Assembly (NCBI RefSeq): GCF_020515695.1
Contig: NZ_JAIWJA010000004.1
Span: 372,001 to 436,000, forward strand
DNA length: 64,000 nucleotides
Direction: 5' to 3'
Source: Pseudomonas sp. MWU16-30317
GTDB taxonomy: Bacteria > Pseudomonadota > Gammaproteobacteria > Pseudomonadales > Pseudomonadaceae
How positions within the stretch are numbered: position 1 is the first letter of the stretch; each line of letters opens with the position of its first letter. The notes beneath the pieces were generated by a model, which was not told where the DNA came from, did no database searches, and saw only the letters and a list, made by a program, of their open reading frames with translations. A program made the position numbers and the translations under genes. Shown one piece after another: positions 55,307 to 63,800 of this stretch.

Positions 55307-56020
55307 ATGCCCCAGACCGCACTCGAACACGGCAAGAGAATGGACTACCTGCACACCATCGACATGGTCGTGCTGCATTATTGCCGCAAGACCCAGGCCA
55401 TCCAGGTATTGCTCAACCGCCGCCAGCAAGCCCCCTTCGCTGACAGCTGGGCGCTGCCGGGGCTGGTGCTCAACGGCAGTGTGCGCGATGTGACCATGGA
55501 CGAAGGCGTGCAGCGCCTGGTGGCATCGAGCAAGATCGGCCTGGCACTCGACTATATCGAGCAGGTCGCCACCGTCGGCGATGCCTACCGAGATCCGCGC
55601 TGCTGGTCGTCCTCGACCATCTATCTGGCGATTCTGGCCCAGCCAGCCGCCTTGAGCGACGAGCAGAAATTTGTGTCGCTCAAGTCCCTGGAAAGCCGCG
55701 AGACGCGCCTGCCTTTCGATCACAACGAGCTGGTCGACAAGGTTCGCGAGCGGTTGTATTCGAAGTCGCTGTACACCAGCTTGCCGTTGCTGTTTCTGGG
55801 GCAGGAATTCAGTGCGCCGGAGGCGACGACGGTGTATTCGGTGGTACTGGGGCGGCCGGTGCTCAAGACCAGCATTCGCCAGCGGTTGTTGAAGCTGGTG
55901 GATGAGGGGTTTATCGCTGAGACCGGGCGCAAGAAATCCGGCGAGGGGATCAAGGCGCAGGCCACGGTGGAGAATCGGCGGCCGGGAGAGGTGTTCTATT
56001 TTGATCGTTCATTCGCCTGA
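55307..56020 (+). CDS. nrtR: NrtR-family NAD-metabolism repressor (Nudix-winged helix)
   Basis: A 237-residue regulator. An N-terminal Nudix-like domain (about 10-150; HTIDMVVLHYCRKTQAIQVL, ALPGLVLNGSVRDVTMDEGV) is followed by a C-terminal winged helix (LGRPVLKTSIRQRLLKLVDE). The Nudix box is degenerate: the catalytic REUxEE set is not present. This fits a sensor of ADP-ribose rather than a hydrolase. The ATG at 55307 has AGGAG 10 nt upstream. It faces pncA-pncB-nadE, the usual NrtR targets. Confidence 0.93.
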   Translation: MPQTALEHGKRMDYLHTIDMVVLHYCRKTQAIQVLLNRRQQAPFADSWALPGLVLNGSVRDVTMDEGVQRLVASSKIGLALDYIEQVATVGDAYRDPRCWSSSTIYLAILAQPAALSDEQKFVSLKSLESRETRLPFDHNELVDKVRERLYSKSLYTSLPLLFLGQEFSAPEATTVYSVVLGRPVLKTSIRQRLLKLVDEGFIAETGRKKSGEGIKAQATVENRRPGEVFYFDRSFA

Positions 56021-56160
56021 ACCCGGATGCCCCGCGACCGGCGCTTGCTCAGCCATCAACTCGGTAACCCACTCGATAAACACCCGCACCTTGCTGCTGA
56101 TAGGGCGATTCGGTGGAAACGCGACGCACAACGGCAACAACGCGCTGCTGAAGGGCACTG
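56009..56160 (-). pseudogene. C-terminal remnant of a LysR-family regulator
   Basis: The minus strand reads ALLPLCVAFPPNRPISSKVR, then VFIEWVTELMAEQ, and stops at 56009. This is the last strand and helix typical of LysR effector domains (compare YPPNRHLSAKVRVFVDWL). The upstream part is broken by frame changes and has no DNA-binding domain. It overlaps the end of nrtR by 12 bp. A relic of a former LysR gene at this junction. Confidence 0.7.
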
Positions 56161-56192
56161 GACCAGTCCCCATACGCTAGCGCACGTGTGAA

Positions 56193-57116
56193 TCAGCGGG
56201 ACGAGCCCGTACTACCCAGGGTCTCCCCACCCAGCAGCTCGATAAACCGCTGTACATTCGCACGCTTGCGCTTATCCGCCGGGACGAAAGCGCAATAGGC
56301 ATGCCCCAACGGCAACGAAGCAGCCGACAACGCCAACAGCCGCCCCGCTTCGAGATCCGCCTGCGCCAACAGTTTCTGCCCCAAGGCAATCCCGCAGCCC
56401 AGCCGCGCCAAGGTAATCGACAGGCTCGACAACCCCGATCTGCGCCCCTGCGCCGGGTCCGGCGCTGGCTGTCCAACTTGCTGGGCATACCACTCGCTCC
56501 AAGTCGGATGCGACGCGTAATTGGGCCCCCACTGCGTATGGATGAACAGACTTTCGTGCACTTGGGACAGATCGAACGTCGGATTGCCATGGCGATACCA
56601 GAGTTCCGGCGCACAGAGCGGCACTACCTGATCATGGAATAGCGCAATGGCGGTCAACGACGGGTAGTGATAATCGCCGTAGCTGACGCGGATATCCACG
56701 TCATGCCGCGCCAGGTCGACCGGATCATCTTCCACCCGCACGTCAACCGACAACTGCGGGTAGATCTCCAGCAGGCTGGCCAGCTTGGGCGCCAGCCAGC
56801 CCTCGGCCAAGGAGAACGGCACGCTGACGATCAGCCGCGTGCGCATCTCACCCTCGAGAATGCGCGTGGTCATGGTCGCGATTTCGTCCAGCGCGCGCGA
56901 AGTCTGCGGATAGATCGCCAGGCCGGCGTCGGTCAGCGACAGGCGATTACCGTTGCGCATGAACAGCTTCTTGCCAAAATACTCCTCCAGATGACGCACC
57001 TGCTGGCTGACCGCTGCCGCCGATACGCCCAGCTCCCGGCCGGCCATGGCGAAGCTGCCCAGGCGGGCGGCCACTTCGAAAGTCCTGACGGCATTGAGCG
57101 GCGGTAGTCGTTTCAA
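56193..57116 (-). CDS. LysR-family regulator, GcvA-like (TTG start)
   Basis: A 307-residue transcription factor. The HTH has NAVRTFEVAARLGSFAMAGR and SAAAVSQQVRHLEEYFGKKL. The effector domain includes DPVDLARHDVDIRVSYGDYH, and the C-terminal GLSSLSITLARLGCGIALGQ. The start is taken as TTG at 57116, giving MKRLPPLNAVRTFEV, because GGGAGG lies 9 nt upstream; an ATG at 57167 would add a non-family stretch. It is divergent from the 2-oxoglutarate oxygenase gene (106 bp between starts), which it most likely controls. Confidence 0.9.
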   Translation of the reverse strand: MKRLPPLNAVRTFEVAARLGSFAMAGRELGVSAAAVSQQVRHLEEYFGKKLFMRNGNRLSLTDAGLAIYPQTSRALDEIATMTTRILEGEMRTRLIVSVPFSLAEGWLAPKLASLLEIYPQLSVDVRVEDDPVDLARHDVDIRVSYGDYHYPSLTAIALFHDQVVPLCAPELWYRHGNPTFDLSQVHESLFIHTQWGPNYASHPTWSEWYAQQVGQPAPDPAQGRRSGLSSLSITLARLGCGIALGQKLLAQADLEAGRLLALSAASLPLGHAYCAFVPADKRKRANVQRFIELLGGETLGSTGSSR

Positions 57117-57222
57117 GAAAAAAGCCTCCCTAAGTTTTACTGTAGGGAGCCTAACAATTTGTAGCATTGATGCGAAGTTTTTTGCGGGTTAGCTTGAAGG
57201 CTCAACCATTGGAGCCGACGCA

Positions 57223-58011
57223 ATGAACAACGTCATCGATCTGCAACGTTACCCGCTGGACCGGGAGGGGACTGAAGAATGGACCGCTTTGGTCCATAGG
57301 GCACGTGAGGATCTGCAACGCGACGGCATGTTCAGCCTCGAAGGCTTCGTGCTCGCCGAACAGGTGCAACGGGCCGCAGCGCAGATTCAGCCGATCATGG
57401 CCAGCCAGTCCCATACCCACAAGCGCTCGCACAACATCTACTTCAAGCCGCAGATTCCCGAGCTGCCTGCCGACCACCCTGCCCTTCGCAGTGTCGAGAC
57501 CGTCAGCCACACCCTGTGCGCCGATCAGTTGCAAGACACCTTGGTCACCGCCGTATACGAATATCCCGGGCTGGTCGCCTTCTTGGCCGCGGTCATGGAA
57601 AAAACCGCGCTGCACGTCATGACCGACCCTTTGGCGCGGGTCAACGTGATGAGCTATCGCCAGGGCGAAACCCTGAACTGGCACTTCGACCGCTCGGAAT
57701 TCACTACTACCCTGCTCCTGCAGGCACCCGACCAAGGCGGGGAATTCCAGTACCGCAGTGACTTGCGCAGCAACGACGACCCCAACTACGCAGGCGTCGC
57801 GCAGTTGCTCGAGGGGCACGATCCAAAGGTGCAGTCGCTGCAACTACAAGCCGGCACCCTGAATGTGTTCCGCGGCAAAAATACCGCGCACCGGGTCACC
57901 CCCGTGCGCGGCCAGCGTGAACGCATGGTGGCGGTGTTTTCCTACTACGAAAAACCGGGGGTGATGTTCACCGCCGAAGAGCAGATCGGCTTCTACGGTC
58001 GGGCGTCCTGA
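57223..58011 (+). CDS. 2-oxoglutarate/Fe(II)-dependent oxygenase
   Basis: A 262-residue non-heme iron oxygenase. The metal-binding triad is intact: His154 and Asp156 in NWHFDRSEF, and His223 in NTAHRVTPV; Arg229 is placed to bind 2-oxoglutarate. Size and spacing (H-x-D then 67 residues to H) are like the BesD/HalD-type amino-acid halogenases. Those have Gly in place of the Asp; here the Asp is kept, so hydroxylation or another oxygenation is predicted rather than halogenation. It is followed by an amino-acid binding protein gene and faces a LysR gene. The substrate may be a free, perhaps basic, amino acid (inference). Confidence 0.85.
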   Translation: MNNVIDLQRYPLDREGTEEWTALVHRAREDLQRDGMFSLEGFVLAEQVQRAAAQIQPIMASQSHTHKRSHNIYFKPQIPELPADHPALRSVETVSHTLCADQLQDTLVTAVYEYPGLVAFLAAVMEKTALHVMTDPLARVNVMSYRQGETLNWHFDRSEFTTTLLLQAPDQGGEFQYRSDLRSNDDPNYAGVAQLLEGHDPKVQSLQLQAGTLNVFRGKNTAHRVTPVRGQRERMVAVFSYYEKPGVMFTAEEQIGFYGRAS

Positions 58012-58105
58012 ACCCACACATAACGCGTCAACCACAATAAAAAGGATCCTGTGCTTCGCCCTTAGCTCGACCCTGCCACCTTTAATCCAATCGTTGGGGA
58101 ACTTC

Positions 58106-58963
58106 ATGGGTCACACCTACCGCGTCACCAGTAAAATCCTCGCCTGCGCCGCCCTCAGCGCCAGCGTGATGTTCTCGGGTTTTACCTTGGCCAAGGACTG
58201 GAGCACCGTTCGGGTCGCCACCGAAGGGGCCTATGAACCCTGGAACACTACCCTGCCGAGTGGCGAGATTTCCGGGTTCGAACCCGAACTGCTCCAGGAC
58301 TTGTGCACCCGGCTCAAGCTCGATTGCCAACTGCAGGCGCAGGATTGGGACGGGATGATCGCCGCCTTGAACGCCGGCAAGTTCGATGTGCTGATGGATG
58401 CCATCGTGATCACTCCGGACCGCGCCCAAGTGGTCGCCTTCTCCCACCCCTATGCCAACACTCAAGGCGTGTTCGCCAGTGCCGATCCGAAGATCATCGC
58501 CTCCATGCCCAGCACCGACGTGCTCAAGCTCAGCGGTGATGCAACGGCGGACAAAGCCGTCATCGACACCCTCAAGGCATTGGTCAAGGGCAAGGTGCTG
58601 GGCATCCAGTCCGGGACCGCCTACACCGAATTCGTGGAAAAGAACTTCAACGACATCGCCACCATTCGCGAATACAAGAAGTCCGGCGAGCACATGATGG
58701 ACCTCAGTGCCGGGCGCATCGACCTGGCCTTCGACGACGTGACTTTCTTCGCCTCCGCGCTGGAAAACCCGGACAACAAGGCCGTGCACATGGTCGGGCC
58801 GAAGATCGGCGGGCAGATCTGGGGCCCAGGCGAGGCCTTGGCGTTTCGCAAAAGCGATGACGACCTGCGCGAGAAATTCAATCAGGCACTGACCGCGGCG
58901 CTGGCAGATGGCACGGTGCAACGGCTGTCGCAGAAATGGTTCAAGGCGGATATTCGGCCCTGA
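58106..58963 (+). CDS. Periplasmic amino-acid-binding protein (family 3)
   Basis: A 285-residue receptor. A signal peptide covers about residues 1-29 (ALSASVMFSGFTLA then KD). The mature part has the family-3 pattern VRVATEGAYEPWNTTLPSGE, ISGFEPELLQDLCTRL, DWDGMIAALNAGKFDVLMDA, and IQSGTAYTEFVEKN, with LSAGRIDLAFDD near the end. It resembles receptors of the lysine/arginine/ornithine or octopine type. No permease or ATPase genes follow, so it must use components elsewhere. The ATG at 58106 is preferred to a TTG 12 bases upstream. Probably co-transcribed with the oxygenase gene. Confidence 0.88.
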   Translation: MGHTYRVTSKILACAALSASVMFSGFTLAKDWSTVRVATEGAYEPWNTTLPSGEISGFEPELLQDLCTRLKLDCQLQAQDWDGMIAALNAGKFDVLMDAIVITPDRAQVVAFSHPYANTQGVFASADPKIIASMPSTDVLKLSGDATADKAVIDTLKALVKGKVLGIQSGTAYTEFVEKNFNDIATIREYKKSGEHMMDLSAGRIDLAFDDVTFFASALENPDNKAVHMVGPKIGGQIWGPGEALAFRKSDDDLREKFNQALTAALADGTVQRLSQKWFKADIRP

Positions 58964-58971
58964 TCGAAGCT

Positions 58972-59440
58972 CACGCTTGTGCCCCCTGGCCTTCAAGTCG
59001 GGGCGCATTGTTGGTCCGGGGCCGAGGCGTTCTACACGCGCCTGGGCTTCGTCTGCACCGACCGTTTCATCGGCACAGACCCCTTCCTGCGCCCGGCCGG
59101 CACACTGGATCACCACACCTTATTCTTCATTCAGACTCCGCCGTTCATGAAGGGCATCGAGCACTTCACCTTCCACATGGCCGGGCCGACGGAGGTGATG
59201 CTGCCCGGCACCCGGTTCGTGGAAAAGTACTACGAGTCGTTCTGGGGGCTAGTCCGCCATCAGTTGGGTTCAAACTGGTTCTGGTACTTCAACAGCCCGC
59301 TGGGTTGCCACGTGGAGTACGACGCCGACATGGATCTGCACGACGACAGCTGGGCGCCGCGCACCGAGCCTTCGAGCGCTGATACTTCGCAGTGCTTCCT
59401 GTTCGAGCATCGGGAGAAATGGATGCCGTGGGGCAAGCCG
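58972..59440 (+). pseudogene. C-terminal remnant of a two-domain VOC protein
   Basis: The frame from 58979 reads WSGAEAFYTRLGFVCTDRFI, HHTLFFIQTPPFMKGIEHFT, VEKYYESFWGLVRHQLGSNW and CHVEYDADMDLHDDSWAPR. This is the second domain of a glyoxalase/extradiol-dioxygenase-like protein of about 300 residues. The first domain is absent and the joint lies a few bases after the binding-protein stop, so the gene is truncated. The frame stays open past the expected end into the antisense of the MgtC-like gene, so its true stop has been lost as well. Confidence 0.75.
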
Positions 59441-59502
59441 GAGCAGATCGCCAGGCGGGCGCAGCCCTGTGCCGCGGCACCCAGCGCCAGGGGTGCCAAA
59501 CC

Positions 59503-60000
59503 TCAACGCGGCTCACTCTCGAAGCGACTCAGGAGCCACGGCATCACGCTGAGCACCAGCAGTGCCAACAAGGTGCTCAGCAATGCCGTGGCTTCCTTGC
59601 CCATGCCGGTGGCTACACCAATCGCGGCGGTCATCCAAAGGCCCGCCGCAGTCGTGAGGCCTTTGACGCGTTGGGGGTCCCGGGTGCTGTTCTTGAGTAT
59701 CGTGCCAGCCCCCAGGAAGCCGATACCGGCCACCACGCCCTGAACCACACGGCTCATGGCGTCCTGCTCGGCGCCACCAAGGCTGGGTACCAACACGAAC
59801 AGCGCCGCACCCAGCGACACCAGCATATGCGTGCGCACTCCCGCCGATTTGCCTTGGGACTCGCGCTCGAAGCCCAGAATGCCGCCCAGTACCGCCGCCA
59901 TCAATAAGCGGATGGTCACCCGCGTCAATTGCGAAGCGTCGGTGATATCGGCGAACTCGAGCACCAGCGTGTCACAGACTTCCTGCCACCATGCATTCAT
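59503..60000 (-). CDS. MgtC/SapB-family membrane protein
   Basis: A 165-residue protein with four or more hydrophobic helices. The family signature is LLMAAVLGGILGFERESQGK, then SAGVRTHMLVSLGAALFVLV, RVVQGVVAGIGFLGAGTILK and VKGLTTAAGLWMTAAIGVA. MgtC proteins help cells at low Mg2+ and inside hosts, and can modulate the F1Fo-ATPase; short SapB-type copies lack the C-terminal ACT-like domain, as here. It is a lone gene; the leader 60001-60144 shows no obvious Mg2+ riboswitch. Confidence 0.88.
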   Translation of the reverse strand: MNAWWQEVCDTLVLEFADITDASQLTRVTIRLLMAAVLGGILGFERESQGKSAGVRTHMLVSLGAALFVLVPSLGGAEQDAMSRVVQGVVAGIGFLGAGTILKNSTRDPQRVKGLTTAAGLWMTAAIGVATGMGKEATALLSTLLALLVLSVMPWLLSRFESEPR

Positions 60001-60144
60001 GGGTTTACCTTGGTTGTTGGATCTGAACCTTGAGACCGCGACGAGGGGTGCAAGTGCAGGGCCTGCGTCCTGTGTCCCTGAATATCCGCACCGTCGACGT
60101 CGTGCTGTGGGCGTCAGGTTACCGAGACAGTTGTGGTCGTGGGG

Positions 60145-60370
60145 GTTCTGCTTTCGAGCCGGCCTTGGGGTCGCTGCCCCCGCCATTGGCCCCTCGCTGA
60201 CGCTCGGGGTTCCCGCGCTTCGACGCACTGACGAGGGGCACGCCCCGATGGGCCTTCCGTGGCCCAACGGGGCTTAGCCGGCATCCATACCGGCGATCCC
60301 CTCGTCAGTGCGTCGAAACGCGGCCTGCTGGAAGGGGGCCGCGACCCCAAGGCCGACTCGAAAGCAGAAC
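60145..60370 (-). repeat. Structured palindromic element, copy A
   Basis: A 226-bp element with nested inverted repeats. The outer arms 60145-60174 and 60341-60370 match at 29 of 30 positions, and the middle arms 60214-60237 and 60298-60322 are nearly perfect. Inside are hairpins GCCGG/CCGGC and a 13-bp stem capped by GGGCC-ACGGAA-GGCCC (minus-strand reading). On the minus strand it contains TCCAGCAGGCCGCG, GGATGCCGG, GTGCCC, GCGGGAACCCCGAGC and GGCCAATGG, all shared with copy B. Pairing is kept although arm sequences differ from copy B. Nature (RNA or DNA element) unknown. Confidence 0.85.
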
Positions 60371-60427
60371 AGTGACATCAGTGCCGTTGCTTCAAAAAAG
60401 CTTTAGGACGCTCCCAAAATCTTGGCT

Positions 60428-60645
60428 GGTCCTTTGCTGCGGGCCTGTGCGGCGCGCCCCTCCAGCAGGCCGCGTGGAGGTGCCTGAAGAGAGGGAGATC
60501 CCGGCAGGATGCCGGGTCAGGCGCGTTGGGCCAGGGATGGCCCATTGCGCCGTGCCCTCTCTTCAGGTGCCGGAACGCGGGTACCCTGAGCCTAGGCGAA
60601 AGGCCAATGGGCAGGGCGAGCCGCACAGGCCCGCAGCAAAGGACC
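60428..60645 (+). repeat. Structured palindromic element, copy B
   Basis: A 218-bp relative of copy A in the opposite orientation, 57 bp away. The outer arms (60428-60453 and 60620-60645) are perfect 26-bp complements but have a sequence unlike copy A. Middle arms contain CCTGAAGAGAGGG/CCCTCTCTTCAGG. Inside: hairpin CCCGGCA-GGA-TGCCGGG and a 13-bp imperfect stem capped by GGGCC-AGGGAT-GGCCC. Shared blocks: TCCAGCAGGCCGCG, GGATGCCGG, GTTGGGCC, GTGCCC, GCGGGTACCCTGAGC and GGCCAATGG. An open frame of about 95 codons across it is not gene-like. Confidence 0.85.
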
Positions 60646-60863
60646 ACACACCGATCTAGAAGCTCCTAAAACCCACCAACGATAGAACCACTATGTGTGC
60701 CACCGAACAGACAGCCACCGCCGCCGGTATTCACACTCAGGGTGCGAAGCTCCGCTCACCCAGGCACGTACCGGTGCCGGCATCCCTGCTGCGCACCCCG
60801 CCGGGCTGTGCATTGCGCCAGCGCTGACGAGACTGCTGGCGCGAGTGTCAGACCTAGGATTTT
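60646..60863. other. Leader region of the glucan synthase gene
   Basis: About 220 bp between structured copy B and the ndvB-like start. It presumably contains the promoter. A short AGGA precedes the ATG by 4 nt. I see no further gene or repeat; the open frame beginning at 60695 lacks family features and overlaps the ndvB start out of frame. Confidence 0.45.
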
Positions 60864-63800
60864 ATGACAAGCATATGGGCGCCTGTCCGGTTGCTGCTGT
60901 CCCGGCTGACGACGTTGTACCGAACCGGCAACTACCCCCCGGTCAAATTCGCCTACGAGCAGATCCTGCGCGCCGAGCTGTTCAATGCCGAGCAGATGGC
61001 CGATCACGGGATCGCCCTGGCCGGCCAACATCAGCTCAGCGCGCTGTCGGCACGGGACTCGCTGCTGGGTCGACTGGACGACAACGAACGGCTGCTCAAC
61101 CGCAGTTGCAGTGCGCTGACCTTGGCGCAGCGCAGTAGCCGGCGCGTCACCCCTGCCGCCGAGTGGCTGCTGGACAACTACTTTCTGGTGGAAGAAAACA
61201 TCCGCACCGCCAGGACGCACTTGCCTAAAGGCTACAGTCGCGAGCTGCCGCGCCTGATCAATGGCCAGTCCAGTGGCCTGCCGCGGGTCTATGATATTGC
61301 CCTGGAGACCATCTCCCACGGCGACGGCCGCTTCGACGAGCAAAGCCTGCAGCGCTTTATCGTCGCCTATCAAACCGTCATGCCCCTGGCCCTCGGCGAA
61401 CTCTGGGCGATCCCCATCATGCTGCGCCTGGCCTTGATCGAAAACCTGCGCCGGGTGGCGTCGCGGGTCATGGCCAACTGGGACGACCGCAACCTGGCCG
61501 ATGACTGGGCCGAGCGCCTGATCGAGGTCTCCGAGCGCGACGTCAAAAGCGTGGTGCTCACCGTAGCCGACATGGCCCGCTCGGCACCGCCACTGACCGC
61601 CGCCTTCGTCGCCGAAGTCGCCCGCCGCCTGCAGGGGCAAAGCGCGGCCCTGGCACTGGCGCTCAACTGGATCGAGCAGATGCTCGGCGAAAGCGGCTCG
61701 AGCATCGAACGCCAGGTACAGCTCGACGCGCAGCAGCAATCCGCCGATCAGGTGTCCATCAGCAACAGCATCGGCAGCCTGAGGCTGTTATCGGCGACCA
61801 ACTGGCGTGACTTCGTCGAAGCCGTCAGCCATGTCGAGTACGCCCTGAACGACGACCCCGCAGCGATCTACCCGGCCATGGACTTCGCCACCCGCGACAG
61901 CTATCGGCACATGATCGAGCGCCTCGCCCGGCGCAGTCGCCACTCGGAAATCCAGGTGGCGCAGCTGGCCGTCGCGCTGTGCGCCGAACACCCACCCCAG
62001 GTGCCCGCCGGGACGCCCACCCAGCACATCGGCTACTTCTTGATTGGCGCGGGCATCGCCGAACTTGAGCGCAGACTCAACGCGCGGGTGCCCTTTCATG
62101 AGCGCTGGAAGCGCCTGCTGCAACGCTCGCCGCTGGCCTTCTACCTGGCTCCGGCATCCGTGCTGACGGCGATCCTGGCCTTGCCATTGCTCGCCTCCGC
62201 AGGGCGCGATGGACTGTCTTACTTCGCGCTGCTGGGCCTCGCGGTGCCGTGCCTGGTGATGACCAGCCGGCTGGCGTTCAGCCTGATCAACTGGTGGGCG
62301 ACCTTCAGCCTGGCGCCGGTGATGCTGCCGAAGATGGACTACAGCGACGGCATCCCCGACCAGGCCCGCACCCTGGTGGTGATCCCGACCCTGATCGCTT
62401 CGCGTCTTGATGTCGAAGAATTGGCCGAGGGCCTTGAAGTGCGGTTTCTGGCCAACCGCGACGACAACCTGTTCTTCGCCCTGCTCACCGATTTTCACGA
62501 TGCCCCCGAGCAGACACAGCCGCAAGACGCCGCACTGCTCGAACAGGCCGCGCATGCCATCAACCTGCTCAACCGCCAATACGCCGATGGCTCGACTGAT
62601 CGATTCTTCCTGCTGCATCGCCCGCGCCGCTGGAACCCCGGCGAAAACGTATGGATGGCCCACGAGCGCAAACGCGGCAAGTTGAATGACCTGAACGAAC
62701 TGTTGCGCGGCCAGGGCGCCGAGCGTTTCAGCACCGTCGTCGGCGACATTCAGGCGCTGCAATCGGTGCGCTACGTGATCACCCTCGACACCGACACGCA
62801 ACTGCCCCGGGACGTCGCACGCCAGTGCACCGGCGCCATGATGCACCCGTTGAATCGGCCGATCTTCGATGCCAGCCAGGCCACCATCATCGCCGGCTAT
62901 GCGCTGCTGCAACCGCGGGTCGGCATCAGCCTGACCAGCACCCCACGCTCGCTGTATTCGCGCCTGTTCGGCAACGGCGGCGGAGTCGATCCTTACACCC
63001 GGGCGGTCTCGGACATCTACCAGGACCTGTTCCAGCAAGGCTCCTTCATTGGTAAAGGCATCTACGACGTCGATGCCTTTACTCAAGCGCTCGAAGGCCG
63101 CCTGCCCGACAACCGCATCCTCAGCCATGACCTGATCGAAGGCAGTTATGCGCGCTCGGGCCTGTTGAGCGATGTCGAACTGTACGAGCAATATCCTTCG
63201 CATTACAGCGCCGACGTCAAACGCCGCCATCGCTGGATTCGCGGCGACTGGCAACTGCTGCCCTGGACCGTGCCGTGGACCCGCAACGTCAACGGCGAAT
63301 GGGCGCGCAACCGACTGGGCATCATGGCCCACTGGAAACTCTTCGACAATTTGCGCCGCAGCCTGGAGCCGCTGGCGTCGCTGGTGATCCTGGCCTGGGG
63401 CTGGTTCGCCAGTAGCGAGCCGCTGGCCTGGACGCTCACGGTGCTGGGCCTGTTGGTGGTGCAGCCGCTGCTCAAGACTCTCACCGATGCCCTGCACCCG
63501 CCGGTCAAGGTGCCTTACTGGCAGTACCTGCGCGACCTTGGCGCCAGCTTGCTGCAGGATCTGGCGCGCGTCGCCGCGACCCTCGCCTGGCTGCCTTTCG
63601 AGATGTACTACAGCAGTGATGCCATTGCCCGCTCGCTGTGGCGCATCACCTTCACCCAGCGCCTGATGCTGCAGTGGCAGCCGTCGCGCGAGGTCGAGCG
63701 GCACTCGGAAAACCGCCTGGCCAGGCGTTACCGCGAAATGTGGATCGGGCCGTTGTTCGCCATGGTCGGGCTGATCGCGCTGGTCAATGAGCCGCTGACG

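Noticed and set aside
60372..60659. A 95-codon plus-strand frame across structured copy B
   Set aside because: It covers the palindromic element almost exactly, its sequence reflects the stem arms, and copy A has no equivalent frame in the same register. It is a by-product of the repeat.
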